NCBI RefSeq assembly: GCF_032391395.1
Contig: NZ_CP135916.1
Span: 62,001 to 126,000, forward strand
DNA from: Sphingomonas sp. Y38-1Y
Lineage (GTDB): Bacteria; Pseudomonadota; Alphaproteobacteria; Sphingomonadales; Sphingomonadaceae
Length of the DNA stretch: 64,000 bases
Reading direction: 5' to 3'
Part shown: positions 45,458 through 54,889 of the stretch, in pieces
How positions within the stretch are numbered: position 1 is the stretch's first letter
Layout of the letters: each line of letters starts with the position of its first letter
Program-made: the position numbers and the translations under genes
Notes under the pieces: generated by a model
Databases searched by the model: none
Seen by the model: only the letters and a program-made list of their open reading frames with translations
What the model was told of the DNA's origin: nothing

Positions 45458-45749
45458 GGGTGGAGGCGGCATCGTGCAGTTGCTCGGTTGGATCGCGTAC
45501 GAGGCGGCTGACCACCACGGCGCGCACCGCACCGACTATGAGTGGAGCACCTATCCCATCCTCCGGTTCGGTCACGCCCCGCGCAGCGTCGTGGTCGAGA
45601 TCGTAGACCGACCGGGCACGCCCTTTTTCGACACCGGCGAGTGCGCGCAGGGTCTGACCGCCGCAGCCCTGACGAATGCCTTATTTGCGGCGGATGGGAC
45701 GCGGTTGAGGTCGCTTCCCGTCGCCCGATCAGAAGCCAGGGTTCTTTGA
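45458..45749 (+). pseudogene. C-terminal fragment of a xanthine dehydrogenase-type molybdopterin subunit
   Basis: About 96 codons open from the IS edge: GGGIVQLLGWIAYEAADHHG, then TDYEWSTYPILRFGHAP, VEIVDRPGTPFF, TGECAQGLTAAALTNALF and GTRLRSLPV. This is the end of the large Mo-binding subunit of the xanthine dehydrogenase/aldehyde oxidase/isoquinoline oxidoreductase family. The other roughly 650 residues are missing, cut at the IS end. It shows that the right border replaced or deleted a catabolic oxidoreductase operon. Confidence 0.8.
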
Positions 45750-45921
45750 CAAGCCCAATCGCGCTCGAAGCGCACCTTGCATCCTAGTCACCGCTCGTTG
45801 CGGTGGAACGGTGCTGGTACCGGTCGGGCCAACCGATCTGCACCGCTCGTCGGTTGCCCCTCGTCCCGGTAAGTCTCTAAGATTCAAGCTGAAGCGATAG
45901 AGATTTGCAGGAGAGCAATGA

Positions 45922-46146
45922 ATGAAGTTTATCAAAGTCGCTACGCTAGGCGCGATCGCCCTGTCGTCCTTGTCGTTTTCGAGCGCTGCGTCGGCAGAGA
46001 GCGCCGCCTGCAGAACTAAGCGCCTTAACTTCGAGAACGCCGTGGCTGCTGTGAATGCGACACGCGGAACCTGGCGGGAGCCGCTTTATCAAGCCTATTT
46101 CCGGGCAGCTGCGAGCGACTATTTCAATTCATGTGGCCTGACCTAG
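45922..46146 (+). CDS. small exported protein
   Basis: A 74-residue protein with a strong signal peptide (MKFIKVATLGAIALSSLSFSSAASA) and a mature part of about 48 residues with two Cys (AACRTKRLN and NSCGLT) that could form one disulfide. GCAGGAG lies upstream at good spacing. No family is recognised. GC is lower than in the surrounding genes. It lies between the IS border and the housekeeping RluE-like gene. Confidence 0.7.
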   Translation: MKFIKVATLGAIALSSLSFSSAASAESAACRTKRLNFENAVAAVNATRGTWREPLYQAYFRAAASDYFNSCGLT

Positions 46147-46239
46147 GGCCTCACGCTAGACCGACGGCACCGGGCGCTGCCTTACTTGCCGCAACATGCC
46201 CCAGGGGACAGGCCCGCAGCCAGACGATATGAGCTCGGC

Positions 46240-46809
46240 ATGACCCGGCTGCTCCTGTTCAACAAACCTTTCGGGGTCCTGTCGCAATTCACCGACCGCG
46301 GTTCGCCGACGGTCCGGTCGACCCTGTCGGATTTCATCGAGGTGAAGGGCGTCTATCCCGCCGGGCGGCTGGATCGGGACAGCGAAGGCCTGCTGCTGTT
46401 GTGCGACGATGGTCGGCTCCAGGCGCGCATCGCCGATCCGCGGTACAAGATGGCCAAGACCTATCTGGTGCAGGTCGAGGGCGAGCCGCAGGCGCCGATG
46501 CTGGAGCGCCTGCGCCAGGGCGTCCGGCTCAACGACGGCATGACCCTACCTGCCGCTATCGCGCAGATCGAGGCGCCGGACCTGTGGCCGCGCGAACCGC
46601 CGATCCGCCAGCGCAAGTCCGTCGCCGACAGCTGGCTTAAGATCACCATCCGCGAAGGGCGTAACCGGCAAGTCCGCCGCATGACGGCGGCGGTCGGGTT
46701 GCCGACCCTCCGGCTGGTCCGCTGGTCGATCGGCGACTGGTCGGTCGCCGGGATCGCGCCGGGCGCGTTCGAGGTCTCCAGCGTGGACAAGGGTCTGTCG
46801 TTTCGATGA
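46240..46809 (+). CDS. 23S/16S rRNA pseudouridine synthase, RluE-like
   Basis: A 189-residue RsuA/RluB/RluE-family enzyme without the S4 domain, as in RluE. The start [15 protein letters not shown], the catalytic Asp in [14 protein letters not shown], and [23 protein letters not shown] are all present. RluE modifies U2457 of 23S rRNA. The ATG at 46240 fits the family start; the frame upstream is open by chance. The stop overlaps the rlmJ start. Confidence 0.92.
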   Translation: MTRLLLFNKPFGVLSQFTDRGSPTVRSTLSDFIEVKGVYPAGRLDRDSEGLLLLCDDGRLQARIADPRYKMAKTYLVQVEGEPQAPMLERLRQGVRLNDGMTLPAAIAQIEAPDLWPREPPIRQRKSVADSWLKITIREGRNRQVRRMTAAVGLPTLRLVRWSIGDWSVAGIAPGAFEVSSVDKGLSFR

Positions 46810-47636
46810 ATTACCGCCATTCCTTCCACGCCGGCAACAGCGCCGATGTGGTGAAGCACAGCCTGCTCATCGCCCTCGTCCGGGCGTTGCAGCAGAAGCC
46901 GGGCGCGCTGACGCTGATCGACACGCATGCCGGCTGCGGCCTCTATGATCTGGGCGGAGAACAGGCCCAGCGCACCGGCGAAGCGGCGCACGGCGTGCTG
47001 CGGGCCTTTGCCGATACCGACCCCTTGCTGGACGACTATCGCGCAGCCGTCCGATCGGTGAATGTCGGGGCAGAGCCGCACCTCTACCCCGGCTCGCCGC
47101 AGTTCCTGGCGCAGCGCCTGCGCGCGCAGGACCTGCTCATCCTCAATGAAAAGCATCCCGAGGACGCCCGCGCCTTGCGCAGCGCGATGCGCAGCACGCC
47201 TGCCGCCGTGCACGAACGCGATGCCTATGAGCTGTGGCTGGCGCTGGTCCCGACCCGCACGGCACGCGGCATGGTGGTCGTCGATCCGCCCTATGAGCAG
47301 ACCGACGAACGCGAGCGCATCACCGCGACGCTGGCTGCGGCGCACCGCAAATGGGCACATGGCGTGACGGTGATCTGGTATCCGCTGAAAGACCGCGCGG
47401 CGCATCAGCGATGGAAGAACGCCTTGCGGAGGCTGGGCATCCCGAAGTTCATGTCCGTCGAGCATTGGCTGTACGATGCCGATCAGCCCGGCATCTACAA
47501 CGGCGCGGGCCTCTTCATCGTCAACCCGCCCTACGCTTTCACCCAAGGACTGCCGCCACTGCTGGAAGCGCTGCGCGCGGCACTGGCACCCGAAGGACAC
47601 AGGGGCAAGATCACCGCCGACTGGTTGAACGATTAG
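46806..47636 (+). CDS. rlmJ: 23S rRNA (adenine-N6)-methyltransferase RlmJ
   Basis: A 276-residue methyltransferase that makes m6A2030 in 23S rRNA. It starts with the diagnostic [21 protein letters not shown] is bound by [13 protein letters not shown], and catalysis is by the [10 protein letters not shown] (DPPY) motif. The C terminus, [10 protein letters not shown], is typical. It is translationally coupled to the rluE-like gene, forming a two-gene rRNA modification operon. Confidence 0.95.
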   Translation: MNYRHSFHAGNSADVVKHSLLIALVRALQQKPGALTLIDTHAGCGLYDLGGEQAQRTGEAAHGVLRAFADTDPLLDDYRAAVRSVNVGAEPHLYPGSPQFLAQRLRAQDLLILNEKHPEDARALRSAMRSTPAAVHERDAYELWLALVPTRTARGMVVVDPPYEQTDERERITATLAAAHRKWAHGVTVIWYPLKDRAAHQRWKNALRRLGIPKFMSVEHWLYDADQPGIYNGAGLFIVNPPYAFTQGLPPLLEALRAALAPEGHRGKITADWLND

Positions 47637-47675
47637 GCTTAGGCGCCCTCGCCCGATGACCTGCCGGGCTTCGGT

Positions 47676-49163
47676 TCAGATGATGGGAGCAGCCAGCGCC
47701 GCACGGCGGGCCTCCAGATCGCTCTGGATCGTGCGATGCGTGGTCGCGTCCAGCCGGTACAGCAGGCAGACGAGCGCGGCGGCGAGCGCGAGCATGCCGG
47801 TGCCGGGGCCATAGATGACGCCGATCCAGTTGACCGTCTGCGGCGGCAGCTGCGCGACCGTCGTGGCTGCGCCATGGCCGGCCGTTCCGCTCGGCACGCC
47901 GATCAGCTGCATCGCGACGCCGGCGACGAGTGAACCAAAGCCTGCCGCGGCTTTGCTGGCGAACGCCCAGCCGGCGAAATACAGGCCTTCGCGCCGTGCG
48001 CCGAACAGATGCTCGTGCTCGTCGGCGGCGTCAGCCATCATCGAGGCGAAGGCGATCGCCGCGGTCGCCATCAGCGCACCGCCCAGGAACACCGCCACCG
48101 ACAGCAGGGCGACCGGCGGCTGCCCCGTCGGCGGCATCAGGCCGATCAGCCGCGCGGTCGGCGGCAGTGCGAACGCCGCCCCCAGCCCGGCGATGCCCAG
48201 GACCAGCACGCTGCGCTTCTCCAGCCGCCGCAGCATCGGCCCGGCGAGCGGCGCCCCGCAGAGCAGCCCCATGAACAGCGACAGCGTCACGATCTGAACC
48301 TGCGCGGGCACCATTCCCCAGAAATAGGTATTGGCATGGATCGCGAGCGTCGCGTGGATCGCCGACGCCGTGAACAGGAGGAGCGCGCCGACGAAGAGGA
48401 TCCGGAACGAGTGGTTGCGAAACAGCTCGCCCACCTCGCGCCACAGCCGCGCATAGATGACGCCTTCGGACACGGCGGGCGGGTGCTGCCGATCGGGCAT
48501 GCGGTGGAGCGCGCGCATCGATACGATCGTCGCGAGCGCGACGATGACGGCAAGCGTCAGTGCAAAGGGCAGATAGGCGGCGCGGTTCGACAGGCCGGTC
48601 GGCCCCGACAGGAACACGCCGAAGCCCAGCGCGACCGTCGTCACCGCGCCCAGCATGGCGAAGCCCCAACGCCACGCCGCGATCGACGATCGTTCCTCGT
48701 AATCGTCGCTCAGCTCCGCACCGACTGCGTTGAAGGGCAGCAGGAACAGCGAGATCGAGACCCGCAGGCCGATCGACAACAGGGTGAGCCACGCGCCGAG
48801 CACCGGCACGCTCCACCCCTGCGGCAGTGCGAACATCAGCGACAGGAACAGCATAGTGCCCGGCACGCCGACCGCCATGAACGGAAGGCGCCGGCCGTAC
48901 CGCGATCGCCAGCCATCGGACAGCGACCCGATCAGCGGATCGACGACCGCGTCGACGACCAGCCCCGCGGCCAGCGCCACGCCGACCAGCGCTGCCGGCA
49001 GACCGCAGACCGCCGTCGCATAGAAGAACAGGAAGATGTTGATCGCCTGCGTCGCGACGCCGTCGAGCATCGCCCCCGCCGCATAGCCCAGCTTGCGACC
49101 GGGCCGGATCGGCGCCAGTGCGCGTGCGCCGGGTCGATGATCGGCTGATCCTGCAAGACTCAT
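47676..49163 (-). CDS. GPH-family (MelB-like) sugar:cation symporter
   Basis: A 495-residue MFS_2/glycoside-pentoside-hexuronide transporter with about 12 membrane helices. Family landmarks are GYAAGAMLDGVATQAINIFLFFYAT, the DAVVDPLIGSLSDGWRSRYGRRLPFM cation-site loop with its Asp residues, SISLFLLPFNAVGAELSDDYEERSSI and FASMMADAADEHEHLFGARREGLYFAG. It should import a glycoside together with H+ or Na+. It overlaps the esterase gene by ATGA on the minus strand and faces the TonB/GH1 operon, so together they form a glycoside utilisation locus. Confidence 0.92.
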   Translation of the reverse strand: MSLAGSADHRPGARALAPIRPGRKLGYAAGAMLDGVATQAINIFLFFYATAVCGLPAALVGVALAAGLVVDAVVDPLIGSLSDGWRSRYGRRLPFMAVGVPGTMLFLSLMFALPQGWSVPVLGAWLTLLSIGLRVSISLFLLPFNAVGAELSDDYEERSSIAAWRWGFAMLGAVTTVALGFGVFLSGPTGLSNRAAYLPFALTLAVIVALATIVSMRALHRMPDRQHPPAVSEGVIYARLWREVGELFRNHSFRILFVGALLLFTASAIHATLAIHANTYFWGMVPAQVQIVTLSLFMGLLCGAPLAGPMLRRLEKRSVLVLGIAGLGAAFALPPTARLIGLMPPTGQPPVALLSVAVFLGGALMATAAIAFASMMADAADEHEHLFGARREGLYFAGWAFASKAAAGFGSLVAGVAMQLIGVPSGTAGHGAATTVAQLPPQTVNWIGVIYGPGTGMLALAAALVCLLYRLDATTHRTIQSDLEARRAALAAPII

Positions 49164-50026
49164 GTCAGGTCCTCCCCCCCCTTCGCATCCAGCCAACCGC
49201 CGCTTTCGAGCCAGGCGTGAAAGGCCGGCATGATCCCGGTGCTGGTCGTGCCGGGCTTTCCCATCCCGAAGCCATGACCGCCGCCGGCATAGACGTGAAG
49301 CTCGGTCGAGCCCCCCGCCTCGCGCCAGCCCTCGACCAGGCCATAGCCCTGCGTGCTGTATAGCGGATCGTCGGCTGCCATCGCGGCAAACAGCGGCGGC
49401 GGATCGGCGGCCACCGCGATCCTCGCCATCGACGGATAGATCGTCGCCAGGAACGCCGGGCGCGTGTCCGCCGCGGCGCGCCCGACCAGGTCGAGGCCGA
49501 TCATCGCACCGGCCGAAAAGCCGAGATAACCGATGCGCTCCGGATCCACCGCCCAATCCACGGCCCGCGACCGGACCAGTTGCATCGCCGCGGCGGCATC
49601 CTCGACCATAGGGCCGGGCACGGCCATGGCCCGGCGCGCCTGCGGGTCGGCGGCCTTGGTGAAGCGCTCGATCAACGCGGCAGCAAAGGCGTCGTCCGCT
49701 GCCGGCGTCGGCTCGAGACGATACTTAAGCACGAACGCCGCAACGCCCCGATCGGCAAGCCAGCGTGCCTGCGCCCAGGCCTCGTTCTCCATTGCCTGGA
49801 TGAGGTAGCCGCCGCCCGCCGCGATGACGACCGCGGCGCCGCCGTGCGGACGATCCGGAAGGACGGGGGTCAGCGTCGCTTCGTCGACGTTGCGGACGGT
49901 CATCTTGCCACCAAGCATGAACCAGCCCGGCGCCGGCATGTCGCGCCGGGGCGAAGCCGGATGCAGCGCGATCGCCTCCCGCTCCTCAGGTGGCGGCATC
50001 GGGACGAAGAGGGGCGCGGCTGTCAT
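49160..50026 (-). CDS. alpha/beta hydrolase, acetyl-esterase-like
   Basis: A 288-residue alpha/beta hydrolase (dienelactone-hydrolase/BD-FAE-like) without a clear signal peptide. It has AAVVIAAGGGYLIQAMENE as oxyanion region, nucleophile elbow YLGFSAGAMIGL, a likely Asp in MAADDPLYS, and catalytic His in YAGGGHGFGMG. Such enzymes remove acetyl or feruloyl esters from sugars. Placement with a GPH transporter and GH1 glycosidase supports de-esterification of a glycoside after uptake. Confidence 0.85.
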   Translation of the reverse strand: MTAAPLFVPMPPPEEREAIALHPASPRRDMPAPGWFMLGGKMTVRNVDEATLTPVLPDRPHGGAAVVIAAGGGYLIQAMENEAWAQARWLADRGVAAFVLKYRLEPTPAADDAFAAALIERFTKAADPQARRAMAVPGPMVEDAAAAMQLVRSRAVDWAVDPERIGYLGFSAGAMIGLDLVGRAAADTRPAFLATIYPSMARIAVAADPPPLFAAMAADDPLYSTQGYGLVEGWREAGGSTELHVYAGGGHGFGMGKPGTTSTGIMPAFHAWLESGGWLDAKGGEDLT

Positions 50027-50163
50027 GCGACGACACGCTCGTCCGACCGCGCCTCATCGCCGCGGGCGTGCAACCGACATCCATCCATGCGGCGTGCAAC
50101 GTCATTCGTTCGAACGATCATCGGGCCTCTCCTGGATGACAGCGTGCGACCAGCGCCAGCGCC

Positions 50164-50194
50164 TGTCAACATACGTGCATGCTTGACAGTATGT
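50164..50194. promoter_or_regulatory. composite inverted repeat in the esterase/TonB divergent gap
   Basis: TGTCAA (50164-50169) is mirrored by TTGACA (50183-50188), and ACATAC (50169-50174) by GTATGT (50189-50194): two interlocked 6-bp inverted repeats in an AT-richer patch. The site lies between the divergent esterase-GPH and TonB-GH1 operons, 58 bp before the receptor start. It is a plausible operator for the TetR encoded at 54.9 kb. Confidence 0.45.
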
Positions 50195-50251
50195 TTTTAT
50201 TGGCTCAGCCTTGGCTCACAACTCGCAACAAAGCGGCGCGGGGAGAGGACC

Positions 50252-52594
50252 ATGAAGGCTTGGAAGGTGCTGGCCGGAGCCAGCCTGATCGTGATCGCAG
50301 GGACGGCACAGGCGCAGACGGCGCAGTCCGGCACCGCCGGCTCGGCGGCAAACGGCCAAACCGACGACAGCGTCGGCGAGATCGTCGTCACGGCGCAGCG
50401 GCGCGCGGAAAATCTTCGCGACGTGCCGATCGCGATCACCGTCGTCGATGGCGCCTCGATTCGGGAAACCGGCGCGAACCAGCTCGCCGACATCACCCAG
50501 CGCGCGCCGAGCGTGAATTTCACCGCGACCCCCGGCGTCCCCAATTTCGCGATCCGCGGCGTCGGCACCAACTCGTTCGACTATGGCATCGAATCGGCGG
50601 TCGGCATCGCGATCGATGACGTGAACATCACCCTGCCCCGCTTCGTGCCGCTCAATTCGCTTGCGGATGTGGAGCGGGTCGAGGTGCTGCGCGGGCCGCA
50701 GGGGTTGCTGTTCGGCAAGAACACCACCGCCGGCCTCATCTCGATCACGACGGCGCGGCCCGAACTCGGCCGGCTGGGCTCCATCGGCCGCGTGCAGGTC
50801 GGTGAGCGTGACCAGATCCAGTCGCAGGCGGTGGTCAACCTGCCGATCGGCCAGACCGCGGCGCTGCGCATCGTCGGCGGCTATCAATATCAGCAGCCCG
50901 TCACCGAACTGGTCGGTCCGGGCAGGCTGGATCCGGTGCGTCGCTGGTTCGGCACCGCCAAGCTGCTGTGGGAGCCGACCGACCGTGTCAGCCTCTATGC
51001 GATCGCCGATTACCAGCAGAACAGCGGGGTCGAGGCTTATTCGACGATCCGCAAGTTCGGCGGCAACGATCCCACGCCGATCCCGGCCGCGCTGCGTCCG
51101 CTGGCGCCGCCGAACTTCGTCATCGCACAGAATACGGCGCTCGGCGTCGTCGCTTCGCCGCGAAACAACCGGACGGCGATCGGGAGCAGGGACGTCGTTC
51201 GCGACGAGCGCAGCTTCGGCGCGCAGTTCACCGCAAGCTATGACGCGGGGCCGTTCGCGATCACGTCGGTGACCGCCTATCGCGACCTCAACGCGCGCGC
51301 CAACAACGACGTCGACCAGACGCCGGTCCCCTTCTTCGACACCAACATCGCCGCGTCGCAGTCGCACCAGTTCTCGCAGGAGCTGCGCGTCAACAACACC
51401 GATCACGGCTTCGTCGACTATACGGCCGGCCTCTATTATTTCCGTCAGCACATCGATGCGCAGATCCTGCAGGCCGGCACCTTCGGCGTGTTTCCGGCAA
51501 GCTTCCCGGTGCGTCTGTCGCCGGTCAAGGGCCAGTCGAACTTCGACTATGACACGAAGAGCTATGCGGCCTTTGCGCAGCTGACGTTCAATCTCACGCC
51601 GCAACTGCGCGTGATCGCGGGCGGGCGCTACACGCGTGACGAGATCGACTCGACGACCACGGTCACGGCGGTGCCGGGCGTCTGCAACCTCGTCACCTTT
51701 CTCCTGAGCGGCGGGCGCAATTGCGTCGGGACGCTCGCCGCCCCGGTGATCGCGGACCGCGGCGTCAACGGCTTCTCCGGCCGTGCCGGTGTCGAATACG
51801 CGATCGGCACCGCCAATCTCTACGCGACCTACACCCGCGGCTATAAGGGACCGGCGGTCAGCTCGGCCGCGGGGGTGGCGTTCGCGGTCGATCCCGAAAA
51901 GGTCGACGCGTACGAGATCGGTGCGAAAGCCGACCTCCTCGATCGCCGCGTCAGCCTGAACATCGCCGGGTTCATCAACAACTTCCGCGATTTCCAGGCG
52001 CAGGTGTTCGACCCCACGCTCAACGGCGGCTTGGGTACCTTCCGCACCGGCAATGCCAGCACGCTCAAGACACGCGGCGTCGAGGCGGAGGCGATCGTCC
52101 GTCCGGCCCGGGGGGTCAGCCTGACCGGCGGCGTCACCTATCTCGACACCGAATATGGCGACTACAACGTCGCCTGCTATTTCGGGCAGACCGCCGCGCA
52201 GGGCTGTTCGCTGCCGGGACCGAGCTTCAATGCCGCCGGCTCGCCGCTCGTCGGCGCGTCGAAGTGGACGACCAGCCTGGCTGCGAGCGTGGATCAGCCG
52301 GTCGGCGACGCCTTGCGCGTCTTCGCCAATGCCGACTGGCGCTATCGCAGCAGCTTCTACTACGCGATCAACGACCCCAACACGATCCAGCCCGGCTTCT
52401 CGGTCGTGAACGCGACGATCGGGATCGGCGATGCCGAAGGCCGCGCCCGCGTTAGCGTGTTCGTTCGCAACCTGTTCGACCAGCGCTACACCGCCGCGAT
52501 CTTCCCCGGCAATTTCTCGGCCGGGCAGTATGTCCAGTCGCTGCCCGACAATGCCTTTCGCCGGATCGGCGCCGCGTTCGACTGGCGCTTCTGA
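50252..52594 (+). CDS. TonB-dependent receptor of the glycoside locus
   Basis: A 780-residue receptor with signal peptide (MKAWKVLAGASLIVIAGTAQAQ), TonB-box region (GEIVVTAQRRAENLRDVPIAITVV) and plug (ITQRAPSVNFTATPGVPNFAIRGVGT...ADVERVEVLRGPQGLLFGKNTTAGLISI). The barrel ends RRIGAAFDWRF. The group is the sphingomonad carbohydrate/aromatic importers. GGGAGAGG precedes ATG 50252. It is followed by GH1 and alpha/beta hydrolase genes, pointing to a glycosylated substrate. Confidence 0.93.
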   Translation: MKAWKVLAGASLIVIAGTAQAQTAQSGTAGSAANGQTDDSVGEIVVTAQRRAENLRDVPIAITVVDGASIRETGANQLADITQRAPSVNFTATPGVPNFAIRGVGTNSFDYGIESAVGIAIDDVNITLPRFVPLNSLADVERVEVLRGPQGLLFGKNTTAGLISITTARPELGRLGSIGRVQVGERDQIQSQAVVNLPIGQTAALRIVGGYQYQQPVTELVGPGRLDPVRRWFGTAKLLWEPTDRVSLYAIADYQQNSGVEAYSTIRKFGGNDPTPIPAALRPLAPPNFVIAQNTALGVVASPRNNRTAIGSRDVVRDERSFGAQFTASYDAGPFAITSVTAYRDLNARANNDVDQTPVPFFDTNIAASQSHQFSQELRVNNTDHGFVDYTAGLYYFRQHIDAQILQAGTFGVFPASFPVRLSPVKGQSNFDYDTKSYAAFAQLTFNLTPQLRVIAGGRYTRDEIDSTTTVTAVPGVCNLVTFLLSGGRNCVGTLAAPVIADRGVNGFSGRAGVEYAIGTANLYATYTRGYKGPAVSSAAGVAFAVDPEKVDAYEIGAKADLLDRRVSLNIAGFINNFRDFQAQVFDPTLNGGLGTFRTGNASTLKTRGVEAEAIVRPARGVSLTGGVTYLDTEYGDYNVACYFGQTAAQGCSLPGPSFNAAGSPLVGASKWTTSLAASVDQPVGDALRVFANADWRYRSSFYYAINDPNTIQPGFSVVNATIGIGDAEGRARVSVFVRNLFDQRYTAAIFPGNFSAGQYVQSLPDNAFRRIGAAFDWRF

Positions 52595-52667
52595 TCTCCT
52601 CCCCCTGGCGCCGGCACGTGACACGCTGGCCGGTGCCCCTTTTGCTTCTGCCGACGAGGTACTTGCG

Positions 52668-53963
52668 GTGACCGCTTCCGATCGTTCCTTTCCTGCCGAT
52701 TTCCTCTGGGGCTCCGCCACCGCCGGGCACCAGGTCGAGGGGGGCAATTTCAACAGCGATTGCTGGGCGCTCGAGCATGCCAGTCCATCGATCTTCGCCG
52801 AGCCGTCCGGTGATGCGGTCGACCAGTGGAACCGCTTCGACGACGACATGGCGATCCTTGCCGCCATCGGGCTGAAGGCGTATCGCTTCGGCATCGAATG
52901 GGCGCGGATCGAGCCGGTCGAGGGGGTGTTCGCCCGCTCCGCGCTCGACCATTATCAGCGCTGCATCGACGCCTGCCACCAGCGTGGCATCACGCCGGTC
53001 GTCACCTTCCACCATTTCACCATCCCGCTCTGGCTCGCGCGCAAGGGCGGCATGACCAGCGACCAGTTCCCCGCGCTGTTCGCCCGCTATTGCGAGACGG
53101 TGACGCGCGCCCTGCGCGGGCTGGTCGTCGTGTGCAGCATGAACGAGATGAACGTCCCCCTCATCATCCGCGACGTCGCGCTGGGTCTGCTGGCGGGCGA
53201 GGAAGGCGCGGCGAAGCGCGCCGCGGCCGAGGCGGTGCTGGGCGCGCCGATCGAAAGCAACTTCCTGTTCACCCCGCCGGACGCGTTGCTTCGCAATGGC
53301 CTTGGCGCTCACGCCGCCGGACGCGACGCGATCAAATCCGTCCGGCCCGAGGTACAGGTCGGCATCACCCTGTCGCTCCAGGACGAGCAGGCCGAACCGG
53401 GGGCCGAAGCGGTCCGTGATGCGCGCGTCGCCAAGATGGTCGATCCGTTCCTCGACCTCGTCGCCGGCGATGACTTCATCGGCGTACAGACCTATACGCG
53501 GACGACCTCGCGCAAGGACGGCACCCACGGCCCGCGCGCGGGCGAGCCGGTCACCGCCATGGGCTATGAGGATCGGCCCGATGCGCTTGCCGCGGTCTGC
53601 CGCTATGTCTGGCATCGCACCAGGACGCCGATCATCGTGACGGAGAACGGCTTTTCGGGCGACGACGACGATCGCCGGGCGGCGTTCATCGGTGAGTCGC
53701 TCGGCGCGCTGCAGTGCGCGATCGCCGATGGCGTGGATGTGCGCGGCTATTTCTATTGGTCGCTGCTCGATAATTACGAGTGGATGGCGGGCTATGGGCC
53801 CAAGTTCGGCATCGTCGGCGTGGATCGCGCGACGCAGCAGCGCCGGATCAAGAGGTCTGCCTTGGCCTATGGCGCGATCGCGCGCGCCGGTGGGCTCGAT
53901 GTCGGCAGCACCGCCCCCACCCCAATGCCGTTGGCGTCCGGCACGCCGATCGGGGTGACCTGA
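52668..53963 (+). CDS. GH1 family glycosidase (beta-glucosidase-like)
   Basis: A 431-residue retaining glycosidase. It starts FPADFLWGSATAGHQVEGG, has DMAILAAIGLKAYRFGIEWARIEP, acid/base Glu160 in CSMNEMN (family TFNEP, here with Met after Glu), nucleophile Glu326 in VTENGF and the aglycone/glycone Trp segment FYWSLLDNYEWMAGYGPKFGIVGVD. No signal peptide is seen, so it acts in the cytoplasm after uptake. It starts at GTG 52668 with GAGG upstream. The NEM in place of NEP may affect substrate choice. Confidence 0.93.
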   Translation: MTASDRSFPADFLWGSATAGHQVEGGNFNSDCWALEHASPSIFAEPSGDAVDQWNRFDDDMAILAAIGLKAYRFGIEWARIEPVEGVFARSALDHYQRCIDACHQRGITPVVTFHHFTIPLWLARKGGMTSDQFPALFARYCETVTRALRGLVVVCSMNEMNVPLIIRDVALGLLAGEEGAAKRAAAEAVLGAPIESNFLFTPPDALLRNGLGAHAAGRDAIKSVRPEVQVGITLSLQDEQAEPGAEAVRDARVAKMVDPFLDLVAGDDFIGVQTYTRTTSRKDGTHGPRAGEPVTAMGYEDRPDALAAVCRYVWHRTRTPIIVTENGFSGDDDDRRAAFIGESLGALQCAIADGVDVRGYFYWSLLDNYEWMAGYGPKFGIVGVDRATQQRRIKRSALAYGAIARAGGLDVGSTAPTPMPLASGTPIGVT

Positions 53964-53965
53964 GC

Positions 53966-54886
53966 ATGCGTATCGCCGCGAACGGCCTCGAGTTCGAATA
54001 TGCCATCAGCGGCCCCGCCGACGGCCCTGCGATGCTGCTCATCATCGGCCTGGGCACCCAGATGACGCGGTGGCCACAGGGACTGATCGACGGGCTGGTC
54101 GGTCACGGCTTCCGCGTCATCCGGTTCGACAATCGGGACGTCGGCCTGTCCAGCCGGCTCGACGACGCCGGTGCGCCCGACCTGCCCGCGGTGATGGCGG
54201 CGATGCTGCACGGCGGCACCGCGCCGGTCGCCTACACGCTCGCCGACATGGCCGAGGACGCAATCGCGCTGCTCCGGGCGCTCGGCGTCGAACAGGCGCA
54301 TGTGGTCGGCGGATCGATGGGCGGCATGATCGCCCAAATCCTCGCCGCAAAACACCCGGACGCCGTCCTGTCGCTCACCTCGATCATGTCGTCGTCCGGC
54401 AACCCTGCCCTGCCCCGCGCCTCCGAAGCCGCGCTGGCACTGTTGTCGTCGGAGCGCCCCGACCCCGCCGACGAAGCCGCGATCGTCGAGCGCGCCGTGA
54501 TCGGCGGCGAGACGCTCGGCAGCCCCGGCTATCCGATCGATCGGGCCGTGCGCCGCGTCGCCGCGATCAAAGATTATCGTCGCGGCTATCATCCCGCCGG
54601 CATCGCCCGGCAGACCGCGGCGATCGTCGCGTCGGGGGATCGGCGCGCGCTGCTTCGCGCCATCAAGGCGCCAACCGTCGTCATCCACGGCACCGTCGAT
54701 CCGCTCGTGCCGATCGAAGCCGGTCGCGACACGGCAGCGAACATCCCGGGCGCGCGGATGATCGAAGTCGCCGGCATGGGCCACGACCTGCCCGACGCGC
54801 TGGTGCCAGAAGTCGTCGACGCGATCGTGGCGGTCGCGTCTTCCGCCGCGACGACGAAGGTTTCGCCGACGGACGGACTGACCTAG
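53966..54886 (+). CDS. alpha/beta hydrolase
   Basis: A 306-residue alpha/beta hydrolase of the haloalkane-dehalogenase/esterase type. Features are LLIIGLGTQMTRWP (oxyanion), FDNRDVGLSSRLDD, elbow VVGGSMGGMIAQ (Ser near residue 115), acid in HGTVDPLVP and His in AGMGHDLPD. The GSMGG elbow and NRDVGLS motif are common in aromatic-ester and lactone hydrolases. It is two bases after GH1 and three before TetR, within one operon. Confidence 0.9.
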   Translation: MRIAANGLEFEYAISGPADGPAMLLIIGLGTQMTRWPQGLIDGLVGHGFRVIRFDNRDVGLSSRLDDAGAPDLPAVMAAMLHGGTAPVAYTLADMAEDAIALLRALGVEQAHVVGGSMGGMIAQILAAKHPDAVLSLTSIMSSSGNPALPRASEAALALLSSERPDPADEAAIVERAVIGGETLGSPGYPIDRAVRRVAAIKDYRRGYHPAGIARQTAAIVASGDRRALLRAIKAPTVVIHGTVDPLVPIEAGRDTAANIPGARMIEVAGMGHDLPDALVPEVVDAIVAVASSAATTKVSPTDGLT

Positions 54887-54889
54887 ACC

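Noticed and set aside
50216..52894. 892-codon minus-strand frame over the TonB receptor
   Set aside because: Antisense shadow; the plus strand encodes a complete receptor with plug and barrel.
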